Source: Ignavibacteria bacterium (lineage in GTDB: Bacteria > Bacteroidota > Ignavibacteria > Tepidaquicellales > OLB5). From it: 37,431 nt of DNA. The notes under the pieces were generated by a model. It had not been told where the DNA came from, did no database searches, and saw only the letters and a list, made by a program, of their open reading frames with translations. The translations under genes and the position numbers were made by a program. The stretch covers positions 1 through 37,431 of the forward strand of contig JABFSP010000105.1 of the NCBI GenBank assembly GCA_013140565.1, read 5' to 3'. Below, in pieces: positions 18,339 through 27,527 of the stretch; position 1 is the stretch's first letter; each line of letters starts with the position of its first letter.

Positions 18339-19261
18339 ATATCATTTTTATGGGTACGCCTGAATTTGCCGTACCTTCACTTAATATACTCTTAAACTCA
18401 CACCACAATATTTCCGCGGTTGTAACAGTGCCTGATAAACCTAAAGGCAGGGGACAGCATATTGCACAAAGCGATGTTAAAAAATTCGCTGTAGATGCCG
18501 GGCTCAACATACTCCAGCCTGTTAGTCTTAAAGATCCCGTTTTCATTGAAGAGATGAAGGACCTTTCACCCGATCTTATCGTTGTTGTCGCATTCAGAAT
18601 ATTGCCAAAGAATATTTTTAAACTGCCTAAATACGGTTCCATAAACCTTCATGCATCATTGCTGCCAAAGTACAGGGGAGCAGCGCCCATTAACTGGGCT
18701 GTAATTAATGGTGAAAGGGAAACGGGTGTAACAACATTTTTCCTGCAGGAAAAAGTTGATACCGGCGGCATCATAATGCAGAAAAATATAGATATTAATG
18801 CAGATGATAATGCAGGCTCGATCCATGATAAACTTATGAAATTGGGTGCACAGGTTGTTTTTGATACGGTGGATCTTATTGAAAATACAAACGGTAATCC
18901 TCCTGTATCAAAACAAAACAATGGCGAAGCTACCCCTGCGCCTAAGATATTTAAGGAGGATTGCAGAATTAATTTTGACCAGTCAGTTGATAAAGTTTAT
19001 GATTTCATCAGGGGACTCTCACCATATCCCGGCGCATTCACTGAATACAACAGCAAACAGATCAAAATTTTCCAGACAACCAAGTCACATTGGGATAGTC
19101 TTAAAGGTCCGGGCAGATTTTTTATTAAGGAAGGTAAGTTGTATGTTTCTACGCTGAATGAATTCCTTGAAATTAATGAATTGCAGATGGAAGGCAAGCG
19201 GAGAATGAACTCCGCTGAATTTCTGAACGGGTACAGCGATCTTTTCAAAAAGTTTAAATAA
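18335..19261 (+). CDS. fmt: Methionyl-tRNA formyltransferase
   Basis: 308 aa; MNIIFMGTPEFAVPSL, NLHASLLPKYRGAAPINWAVINGE; ATGA overlap with def. Confidence 0.95.
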   Translation: MNIIFMGTPEFAVPSLNILLNSHHNISAVVTVPDKPKGRGQHIAQSDVKKFAVDAGLNILQPVSLKDPVFIEEMKDLSPDLIVVVAFRILPKNIFKLPKYGSINLHASLLPKYRGAAPINWAVINGERETGVTTFFLQEKVDTGGIIMQKNIDINADDNAGSIHDKLMKLGAQVVFDTVDLIENTNGNPPVSKQNNGEATPAPKIFKEDCRINFDQSVDKVYDFIRGLSPYPGAFTEYNSKQIKIFQTTKSHWDSLKGPGRFFIKEGKLYVSTLNEFLEINELQMEGKRRMNSAEFLNGYSDLFKKFK

Positions 19262-19331
19262 TAAAAGTTCATTTTCGTATTGAATATTTTCAGAAGTAAA
19301 GTTATAATAATCCAATTAACTTTCTTTCAAT

Positions 19332-21518
19332 ATGAAAATAAGAATAACTCATTTTTTTGTTTATTTCATGATCCCTTTCTATTTATTCTCTCAGGGTTTG
19401 AAAGATGTTACTTCAGGCGGCAATGATAAAGTAATAGCTGTTGGCAAAAATGGCCTTATCTTAAGGTCAACCAATGGCGGAGAATTCTTTTCAAGCTCAA
19501 TAGAAGGTAACTCTGATCTTAATTCGGTTTTTGCCATTTCAGATTTTGCATGTACTGTGGGTAAATCAGGTAAGATATTTATAAGCTCAAATTCCGGTAT
19601 GGGTTGGCAATCAGTTAACCAGAGCTCTTCAAGCGACTTTCAGTCGGTTTATTTTGTGGATGCTGTAACCGGGTTTATTTGCGGAACAAACGGTACAATT
19701 TTAAAAAGTACTTCCGGGGGAACTTCATGGTTTGCTCTTTCAAGCGGAATAACCTCAGATCTGAATGATATTAAATTCAGGGACCCGAACACGGGATTTG
19801 TATGTGGTTCAGGCGGAACAGTTCTGAAAACAACAAATGGCGGAGCGAACTGGAATAATCTGAATACCGGTATTAATAAAGAATTGTTATCAGTTGATAT
19901 AAAAGTTAATACAGTATTTGTAACCGGAAAAAGATCTGCAGTATACAGATCAACTAATGAAGGTTCAAACTGGAGTTTTGTTGACTACAGGCTAATGGGA
20001 ATATCGGATGTAAACTCACTTTTTATGATTGATGAAAATGCTCACTATGCGGTTGGGGGTGGAGGTTTTATCAGGAAATCAACTGATGGTGGCACCACCT
20101 ATACATACCAAAGCAACCCAATGCTTGCGAAACTGAATTCGATTTTTTTTACAGATCTAAATAACGGATGGGCAGTCAGTGAGAATAATAATGTTGTGCT
20201 CAGAACTGTAAACGGAGGAGCAAACTGGCTTTTGTATCCAGGTACAACTATTTCCTATACCTGGACAAAAGTTTTGCAGCTGCCCGCTAACCAATATTTA
20301 TCAGGTAAAACAATTTCAGTAAATCATCAAAATCCGCATATACTTTTTGCAGCAGGCGGTAATATAATGTACCGAAGTTCAGACGGGGGGAGCACCTGGA
20401 GCCAGGCGTTTACAATGCCAAATTTTAATTTGTGCGGGGGGTTTCTAAACAGTCCTTACGATAGTAACAAATTCGTTGTTATATTAAGGAATATCTCAAG
20501 CGGGATTGCAACAGTTCATAAAACTAATAATTATGGAGCTAACTGGCAGCTGGTATACAGCGGAGATCTGTTAAATGGCGGAATGCCTATAGAAGCTGAT
20601 CCGGTACATCATGATACTATATATTTCGGGGCATCGGGCACGCTTTACCGTTCAACAAATTTTGGTTCTGATTTTAGTGCAATTACTAGTCTACCAATAT
20701 TCAGATTCTGTGATATTGCTGTTAGTCATTTTGACCGTAACATCATATTCATAAGCTCAAATTTTCCTTCAAGGTTATTCAGGTCAACAAATTGGGGACT
20801 CAATTTCACCAAGGTAGATTCATCAATAATCACAAATTCTGAATTGCCTTCCATTGTAACATCACCATACTCACCACTGAATATATATCATGTATTTATA
20901 GGAAACACCACAGATGCGTTAAGGAAGTCACTTGACGGTGGGTCTACCTGGTCAAATGGTTACATTACTCCGCTGATGTGGGGCATGGATATTGCCAATG
21001 ATGATCCAAATTTGCTGTATACATTCAATTATGATACAAATGGTACCGATAGAGGTTATGTAAATATTTCATTTGATAATGGAAACACCTACACACAAAC
21101 TCCGATAAGGGAAAATTTAATCGGGAAAATAGACGAATCAATTTTTAATCTTGACAGGGCAAATGTCTTTGATCTTTTTGGAACAGAGATTTATAAACTG
21201 GTCCCGGTTTATAGCGCAGCAATTGGAATTCAACAGATATCATCGGAGTTGCCGAAAAAGTTTTCTTTTTCTCAAAATTATCCTAATCCGTTCAATCCTA
21301 AAACAAACATCGAGTTTTCGCTCGCAGCAAAGAGTCAGGTAAACATAAAAATATATGATTTAAGCGGTAAAGAGATTGAAAGGTTATTCACGGGTAATTT
21401 AACTCCCGGCAAATACAAAGTATCCTTGGATGCAACGGCCTATTCCAGCGGAATATATTTTTGCATCATTTCCACAGAACATATCACCGGGACTGTGAAA
21501 ATGGTTTTGATCAAATAA
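19332..21518 (+). CDS. YCF48/BNR-repeat beta-propeller secreted protein with T9SS type A sorting domain
   Basis: 728 aa; repeated 'GxVLKTTNGGANW' units; C-terminal NYPNPFNPKTNIEFSLA...SGIYFCIISTEHITGTVKMVLIK. Confidence 0.85.
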   Translation: MKIRITHFFVYFMIPFYLFSQGLKDVTSGGNDKVIAVGKNGLILRSTNGGEFFSSSIEGNSDLNSVFAISDFACTVGKSGKIFISSNSGMGWQSVNQSSSSDFQSVYFVDAVTGFICGTNGTILKSTSGGTSWFALSSGITSDLNDIKFRDPNTGFVCGSGGTVLKTTNGGANWNNLNTGINKELLSVDIKVNTVFVTGKRSAVYRSTNEGSNWSFVDYRLMGISDVNSLFMIDENAHYAVGGGGFIRKSTDGGTTYTYQSNPMLAKLNSIFFTDLNNGWAVSENNNVVLRTVNGGANWLLYPGTTISYTWTKVLQLPANQYLSGKTISVNHQNPHILFAAGGNIMYRSSDGGSTWSQAFTMPNFNLCGGFLNSPYDSNKFVVILRNISSGIATVHKTNNYGANWQLVYSGDLLNGGMPIEADPVHHDTIYFGASGTLYRSTNFGSDFSAITSLPIFRFCDIAVSHFDRNIIFISSNFPSRLFRSTNWGLNFTKVDSSIITNSELPSIVTSPYSPLNIYHVFIGNTTDALRKSLDGGSTWSNGYITPLMWGMDIANDDPNLLYTFNYDTNGTDRGYVNISFDNGNTYTQTPIRENLIGKIDESIFNLDRANVFDLFGTEIYKLVPVYSAAIGIQQISSELPKKFSFSQNYPNPFNPKTNIEFSLAAKSQVNIKIYDLSGKEIERLFTGNLTPGKYKVSLDATAYSSGIYFCIISTEHITGTVKMVLIK

Positions 21519-21527
21519 CAAACAGAA

Positions 21528-22961
21528 CTACTTCATTTCAATAATTTTTTCTATCAGCCATTCCCGCGCAATTGTTGTCCTGTTCTCGTCAAGTTTTTTC
21601 ATCAGTATCTTCAGTTCGGGTTTCTGTTTCTTATCAAGTTTCATTAGGTTCGTTACATAATTAAGGAACAGTATGTACCTATCGAAATGAATGGAAAGCA
21701 TTTCCTTATGGCGTTTAAGGTAATGTTTTGCCGCATCAACAACCGCCTCCAGTGATTCAATTTCACCAAGCTCATAATACGCTTTTATCAGTGTTTCCTT
21801 TGACTTCAGGTAGAAGTATGTGAATTTGTAGCCTACTTTACTCAAATAGCCGATACAATCTTTATATCTTTTGTCATGAAATGCAATTAAAGCGGATGAA
21901 AGATTTATTGTATCGCGTTTTACTTCGCTGGCAATATTGCCTTTATATGTTTCAAAGAAATGTTCTACCCATTTCATATGTTTCATATTCAAACCGCAAA
22001 TGATAACCCCTATAAAATCGGTGTACTGCAGGTTTTTGTTCTTGGAATAGAACCCGGTCTTTTCAAAATTGGAGTGAATTTTATACAGTTCATTTACAAA
22101 TTTATCTTCACCAAGCGCTATTTTATTTACGCAGTAATTGGAAAGGGAGTAATATACCTGTTCAAGTTCATCCTCGTTATATTTTATTATATTCTGGAAT
22201 ACGTGTTTTTCAAGGTCATGGAAATGTTTGACAGTTTCGGGCTCAAGGACCATCATCAGGATCTTATACTCTGAATAGATTATCGGATGTTTTTTTTCTA
22301 TATCATCAATATTCTTTTCAATGTATTTAAGTATGTTTTCAACAGCCCAGTAAGTTTTATAAATACTTATGCCGGAAAGGATCCTTCTGCTTATTACAGT
22401 GTTCAGTACCTTGAGTTTTGTTACTATAAATAAATGGTCGGCATTATCACTCATTTCAAGGTAACTTTTATCCAGGTCCATATCCAGATCTTCACCGTGG
22501 TAGTTAAGCCAGGTTTCTTTAAAGGTAAATTCGTTGTAATAGTAATCGGTGTTGCGGTTAAAATCTTTCTGCTGAATTTCCGTGATCTCTTTGGAAACCA
22601 TATCAAATGTCTTAAGTATGTTCCTGTCACGAAGCGACCTGAGCAGGAAAGTTTTGCCGTGAAGTGAATTGTTGTTCAGTTCCTCTACTATCAGGAATTC
22701 TTCGAGAAGTGATGTGAATGTGCTGATGAGCGTTCTTACGTTCTGGTCCTTATCGCCTTCGCCGCTGAATATGGCTTTCGCTATTTTTTCGTTGGTAATG
22801 ATGTTTGCGTCAAATTCATCATAGCTGAAGTTGATCAGCTCATAAAGCTGGATTATTTTTCTGCTCTTGTTGTGGTAAGGTGAATTCAGGAATTCACCGA
22901 ATCTTTTGAATTCCGCAGGGCTAATGCCCTTTACCATTTCTGTTAGTTTAGATTCCCGCAT
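21528..22961 (-). CDS. Hypothetical cytosolic protein, probably alpha-helical
   Basis: 477 aa intact ORF; MRESKLTEMVKGISPAEFKRFGEFLNSPYHNKSRKIIQLYELI; charged, helix-rich, no signal peptide. Confidence 0.7.
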   Translation of the reverse strand: MRESKLTEMVKGISPAEFKRFGEFLNSPYHNKSRKIIQLYELINFSYDEFDANIITNEKIAKAIFSGEGDKDQNVRTLISTFTSLLEEFLIVEELNNNSLHGKTFLLRSLRDRNILKTFDMVSKEITEIQQKDFNRNTDYYYNEFTFKETWLNYHGEDLDMDLDKSYLEMSDNADHLFIVTKLKVLNTVISRRILSGISIYKTYWAVENILKYIEKNIDDIEKKHPIIYSEYKILMMVLEPETVKHFHDLEKHVFQNIIKYNEDELEQVYYSLSNYCVNKIALGEDKFVNELYKIHSNFEKTGFYSKNKNLQYTDFIGVIICGLNMKHMKWVEHFFETYKGNIASEVKRDTINLSSALIAFHDKRYKDCIGYLSKVGYKFTYFYLKSKETLIKAYYELGEIESLEAVVDAAKHYLKRHKEMLSIHFDRYILFLNYVTNLMKLDKKQKPELKILMKKLDENRTTIAREWLIEKIIEMK

Positions 22962-23085
22962 AATATTATGGTTTTACTGAATATAATAATTTAACAAATT
23001 TTAGTTTAGGATATTTGTTTTTTCGCGAAAATGGCTCATTTTCAGAAGTTTATCCTGCTCCCAGCGGCGTAATATTCTTATTTTC

Positions 23086-23114
23086 TTTTAACAAAACCAT
23101 TTAAAAATCTTTGC
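23086..23114 (+). promoter_or_regulatory. AACAAA-N13-CTTTG promoter-like motif, copy 1
   Basis: ttttAACAAAaccatttaaaaatCTTTGc; 68 bp upstream of ATG 23181. Confidence 0.55.
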
Positions 23115-23180
23115 ATTCTTTTTCCAGTCATTGTATTTTTAAATTGTCAGATAATAATCAATAAATTAAATTTATTTATT

Positions 23181-25352
23181 ATGAAAAAGCTCTCAATCTT
23201 AACAATGATATTCCTCTTTGTGCTCCCTTCGTTTTCTCAGGGATTAAATGATATTTGTATCTCTTCTGCAATAAATATTTATGCGGTCGGCAACGCGGGA
23301 GTATTTCTGAAGTCTACAAACGGGGGAACAGCATATTCAAGTTCTGTCATCGGAAACCGCAACATTAAATCAGTTTACTCAATAGGCTCAAATATTTGGT
23401 GCGCCGCAGATAACGGAGAGCTTATTCTCAGCAGGAATAGCGCCTTATCGTGGACTACCATAACCGTAAGTTCAGCTCACATACTAAATTCTGTATACTT
23501 CACAGATACGCTTACGGGATATATTGCCGGAAGCAGCGGAAGTCTTTTTAAAAGCATGGATGGTGGCAATACATGGTCAGCAGTTGCTACAGGATTAACG
23601 TTTAACCTTAATGAGATAAAATTTATAGATCCTCAAAACGGTTATTTAGCAGGGGATAATAATAGTTTGTACAGGACAAGCAATGGAGGCAGTAACTGGA
23701 TACAGCTCGCTACTCCATCAGTTTCAAACCTCAGATGTTTTGATCTTTCAGGAAATGAAATAATTGCCGGGAGTTCAGAAAATATACTCTATAGGTCAAC
23801 TAATGGAGGACAAAACTGGACAGCAATCCCGCTTAAAATACAATCGATTCCGGGAATAAACGCATTGGCAATATTAAGCCCGAACAATTACACAATAATT
23901 CTTGAAAGCGGTACAATATGGAATACGACCAATGGCGGGCAAAGTTTTACATTTGCTATTACTGAATTTATGGATCAATTGAACGCTGTTTCACTGTTAG
24001 GTCAAAGATTATTTGCGGTGAGCAATAAACAATTTATAGTATTAAGATCACTAAACAGCGGGTTAACATGGAACCTCTCTCAAAATACTACTGCTTCAAT
24101 TTCTTTCAGCCAGGTTTTAGGTGTAGGGGGAACCAATTATAACAAGATTCTTGAAATAAATTATCAAAAACGCGGTGTATTATATGTACTTGCAAAGGAT
24201 CTGCTGTACAGAACTCTGAATTACGGGGATAATTGGTCTGTTATAAGCACATTACCGCTTGATAGCGGCCAATATAAAAGCACACAACTTCTTGTGTCAA
24301 GAAATGATTCATCAAAAATGTTGGCCGGGTTAAGCACACCCGCTTCCGGCGGAGATTTGTGCAGAATATTCAGAACAAGCAACTACGGACAATCATGGAC
24401 AGAAGTAATTCAGGTTAAAATTGATGCAATTGGAAATTTTATGACTTCGGATCCTTCTCACCCGGATACAGTTTATTTAGGAGCAAGAGATTCTTTTTAC
24501 GTATCTGCGGATTTCGGCTTCACATGGCAAAAGATCTCTGAGTATCCGTTTGATGACTGGTGTGATATGGCAGTCAGCAATTCAGATTCCCGTATTATAT
24601 ATGCATCTACTAATCACTATCCGGCAAAGATCAATAAATCTACTGATAGAGGATTGACCTGGAATTTTATCGACTTTGTACTTGATACAAGTTTTTCAGA
24701 GATGCCATGCATCGCATTAAGCAATTTAGCTCCCAATGTATTGCTGCACGCCCAGGTTTCGGGAGTCGTAAGCCAAACAGGATTGAAAAGATCATACTCA
24801 TCCGGAAATTCATGGCTTTTCAATCAGCTTCCGGGTGCAAGCTGGTCGGTTGATATCGCTAAAGATGACCCAAAGTTATACGCCTTCGGCAGTGTATCAT
24901 ATGACCCGCTTTTTCTTTCCACAAATTCCGGCGGCAGTTTTACAGGCACATCTAATATTTATGCTGAACAGATAATGTATTATGACAGGGCAAACCTGTT
25001 TGTGAACAATCACGGGAACATAAGTAAGATGAAATACACGTATAACATGCCAGTAATAGGAATACAGAATATCTCAAACGAAGTTCCCGTGGATTTTTTA
25101 CTTGAACAGAATTTCCCGAATCCGTTTAACCCCGAAACCAATATAAATTTTTCCCTTCCCCAAAGGTCACGTGCAGCCATCATAGTTTATGATATTACCG
25201 GCAAAGAGGTAATCAGGCTTGTGGATGAATTTCTGGAAGCGGGAAATTACAGGATCAACTGGAATGCTTCGGGTTATTCCAGCGGAATATATTTTTATAA
25301 TCTGATATCAGATGATTTTCAGCAGACAAGGAAAATGGTCCTTGTTAAGTAA
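23181..25352 (+). CDS. YCF48/BNR-repeat secreted protein with T9SS type A sorting domain (paralog of 19332-21518)
   Basis: 723 aa; 'LYRTSNGGSNW'-type repeats; NFPNPFNPETNINFSLP...SGIYFYNLISDDFQQTRKMVLVK. Confidence 0.85.
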   Translation: MKKLSILTMIFLFVLPSFSQGLNDICISSAINIYAVGNAGVFLKSTNGGTAYSSSVIGNRNIKSVYSIGSNIWCAADNGELILSRNSALSWTTITVSSAHILNSVYFTDTLTGYIAGSSGSLFKSMDGGNTWSAVATGLTFNLNEIKFIDPQNGYLAGDNNSLYRTSNGGSNWIQLATPSVSNLRCFDLSGNEIIAGSSENILYRSTNGGQNWTAIPLKIQSIPGINALAILSPNNYTIILESGTIWNTTNGGQSFTFAITEFMDQLNAVSLLGQRLFAVSNKQFIVLRSLNSGLTWNLSQNTTASISFSQVLGVGGTNYNKILEINYQKRGVLYVLAKDLLYRTLNYGDNWSVISTLPLDSGQYKSTQLLVSRNDSSKMLAGLSTPASGGDLCRIFRTSNYGQSWTEVIQVKIDAIGNFMTSDPSHPDTVYLGARDSFYVSADFGFTWQKISEYPFDDWCDMAVSNSDSRIIYASTNHYPAKINKSTDRGLTWNFIDFVLDTSFSEMPCIALSNLAPNVLLHAQVSGVVSQTGLKRSYSSGNSWLFNQLPGASWSVDIAKDDPKLYAFGSVSYDPLFLSTNSGGSFTGTSNIYAEQIMYYDRANLFVNNHGNISKMKYTYNMPVIGIQNISNEVPVDFLLEQNFPNPFNPETNINFSLPQRSRAAIIVYDITGKEVIRLVDEFLEAGNYRINWNASGYSSGIYFYNLISDDFQQTRKMVLVK

Positions 25353-25371
25353 AGTACCTTAATGCGACTCA

Positions 25372-25412
25372 AAAAACCACATACAATCCAGAATTGTTTG
25401 TGGTTTTTTATT
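25372..25412 (+). terminator. Rho-independent terminator after 23181-25352
   Basis: AAAAAACCACA..TGTGGTTTTTT stem followed by ATTTTT. Confidence 0.65.
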
Positions 25413-25450
25413 TTTAGCTAAGAAAGCCATTTATCATAAAATAGTATGAC

Positions 25451-25477
25451 TTAACAAAACAGCTAAAAATTCTTTGG
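25451..25477 (+). promoter_or_regulatory. AACAAA-N13-CTTTG promoter-like motif, copy 2
   Basis: ttAACAAAacagctaaaaattCTTTGg; 64 bp upstream of ATG 25540. Confidence 0.55.
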
Positions 25478-25539
25478 TAAATGATAACCGGAATATTATT
25501 TTACATCAAAGTTCTTTTAAAATTTTAACTACTCTTGTT

Positions 25540-27267
25540 ATGAAAACCATAATCCTTTTCTTAATATTATTCTTTGCTATTTTAATTTCTTCTTCATTCG
25601 GCGGTTATGAAAATAAAATAATTACTGCCGATTATACTATACTCCCCGCAAAAAGTATCTATTTGCAGGGTAATAATATCCATACTGTAATGCGTAATGA
25701 CGGAATCATGAATTTTGACAAGTCTAATCCTCCGCATTTTAATGGTGGGTTTTTCTTTGGTCCCGGATCAGTAATTTTCAGCAGCGGAATTTGGATTGGC
25801 GCAAAAGTAGTTTTACCGGGCAATCAAAAAGAATTGAGACTTGCAGCGTCATTTTATGGCACACATTTTTCCCCGGGAAATATTCCTGTGATGGGTGCTG
25901 TACCGCCGGTTTCGGTTTGCAATGACTCAGCTTTTAGCGGCTACCTGGTTAGTGTCACGGATCAATCACTGGTAAACGGGGGAGTGAGAACAAAAATTGC
26001 AGGCGGCAGAACATATACTTTTGTTTATACTTCCTGGGCAGCCTGGCCTGTAAATCAGGGAGCGCCTTATGTTGAAGTTAACGGACTTCCCGGCTACCAG
26101 CCGGGGTGGAATTCAGACCGGCCGGGAAATGGTGTAAATAGTTCCAGACCGGAAGATCTGATGTTCTCTGTGTATATGAATTATACCAATTGTGCAAATG
26201 AGCCGCATGATGTTGAATTAAGTCTACCGGGCGGCTCACTTCCTCTTGGAGTTGAAATTCAGCAGGTTACTTATGCATACCGGCTGCCAGGACTTTTGAA
26301 TTCATACTTTGTAACATTTAAGTTTATAAACAAAAGTCTATTGAATTGGGATAGTACATTTATTACCCTTGTTAATGATGGTGATATTGGAGAAGGTAAT
26401 GATGATGCAGTTGGATGTGACAGTTCAAAAAATCTTGCTTATACTTACAATTATGATAATATCGATAACATTTACGGACAAGCTCCTCCGGCAGTTGGGT
26501 ATAAATTGGTTCAGGGTCCGGTAACATACACCGGTCATAACACAGATACGGCGAAATTTCCTTGTTACGATAAAACAGGCTATAGGATGCAGAAAATGAC
26601 TGGTCATAACAGATTTATAAATGGAGGGAATGAATGTACAGGTGATCCTGATAATTTTGTGAATGCTTATAATTTCATGAAGGGGAAGAATGGTTGCGGT
26701 GTTGATATGATCAATCCTGTGACTGGAAATCTTACCAAATATGTTTATAACAGGTCAAGTTGTATCGAAAATGCAAATTGGTTCGATAGTCTTGAGGGAG
26801 ATAAACGAAATTTGGTAAATACCGGTCCCTTTAATATGGCATCAGGTGATACACAAATTGTAACTTATATATATAGTGCTGAAAGAGGGAATAGTAATTT
26901 AACGAGTATATGCCAATTGATTGATAATCTTGAGCGTGCAGCAAACTATTATTATGATTGCAGCGGTACAATCGGAATAGAGCCTATTGGGAATATTTTA
27001 CCACAGAAATATTCACTTGAGCAGAACTACCCGAATCCGTTTAACCCGGAAACGGCTATTAAGTTCTCAATTCCCGAAAAGAATTTCACCAGCCTTAGGG
27101 TTTATGATATACTTGGCAAAGAAATTGCAGTTCTTGTAAACGAAGAACTATCGGCAGGAAATTACATCATAAACTATAATGCTTCAGACCTGCCAAGTGG
27201 TGTTTATTTTTACAGGCTGAGTACTGATAAATACACAGATTCAAAGAAAATGATCGTGATTAAGTAA
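25540..27267 (+). CDS. Large secreted protein of unknown function with T9SS type A sorting domain (tandem paralog A)
   Basis: Start reassigned from 25474 to ATG 25540 (signal peptide MKTIILFLILFFAILISSSFGG); NYPNPFNPETAIKFSIP...SGVYFYRLSTDKYTDSKKMIVIK. Confidence 0.82.
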   Translation: MKTIILFLILFFAILISSSFGGYENKIITADYTILPAKSIYLQGNNIHTVMRNDGIMNFDKSNPPHFNGGFFFGPGSVIFSSGIWIGAKVVLPGNQKELRLAASFYGTHFSPGNIPVMGAVPPVSVCNDSAFSGYLVSVTDQSLVNGGVRTKIAGGRTYTFVYTSWAAWPVNQGAPYVEVNGLPGYQPGWNSDRPGNGVNSSRPEDLMFSVYMNYTNCANEPHDVELSLPGGSLPLGVEIQQVTYAYRLPGLLNSYFVTFKFINKSLLNWDSTFITLVNDGDIGEGNDDAVGCDSSKNLAYTYNYDNIDNIYGQAPPAVGYKLVQGPVTYTGHNTDTAKFPCYDKTGYRMQKMTGHNRFINGGNECTGDPDNFVNAYNFMKGKNGCGVDMINPVTGNLTKYVYNRSSCIENANWFDSLEGDKRNLVNTGPFNMASGDTQIVTYIYSAERGNSNLTSICQLIDNLERAANYYYDCSGTIGIEPIGNILPQKYSLEQNYPNPFNPETAIKFSIPEKNFTSLRVYDILGKEIAVLVNEELSAGNYIINYNASDLPSGVYFYRLSTDKYTDSKKMIVIK

Positions 27268-27434
27268 ACAATGAAGTAATTGTACCCGGTTTAGGAACTC
27301 AGTTAAGAAAACTTTAAATTCTTAACCCCATCTTTCGCGTATTTTTTCCTGTAAAATTTCCGAATTAAGGTGCGGAAATTATTATTTTACGTGAGTTTAT
27401 GCGATTGCATGTTTGCGTTCGATAAACAATTTGC

Positions 27435-27463
27435 TTTTAACAAACTTTAAAAAAAATCTTTGC
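27435..27463 (+). promoter_or_regulatory. AACAAA-N13-CTTTG promoter-like motif, copy 3
   Basis: ttttAACAAActttaaaaaaaatCTTTGc; 66 bp upstream of ATG 27528. Confidence 0.55.
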
Positions 27464-27527
27464 CATCTTCAAGAAATTACTATATCTTTGATATAAGAAA
27501 TTTCATTAACTTATCTTAAATTAAAAT

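Noticed and set aside
25474-25539. N-terminal extension of the 597-aa ORF (MVNDNRNIILHQSSFKILTTLV)
   Set aside because: Precedes a good signal peptide at ATG 25540 and begins at promoter motif copy 2; probably 5' UTR.
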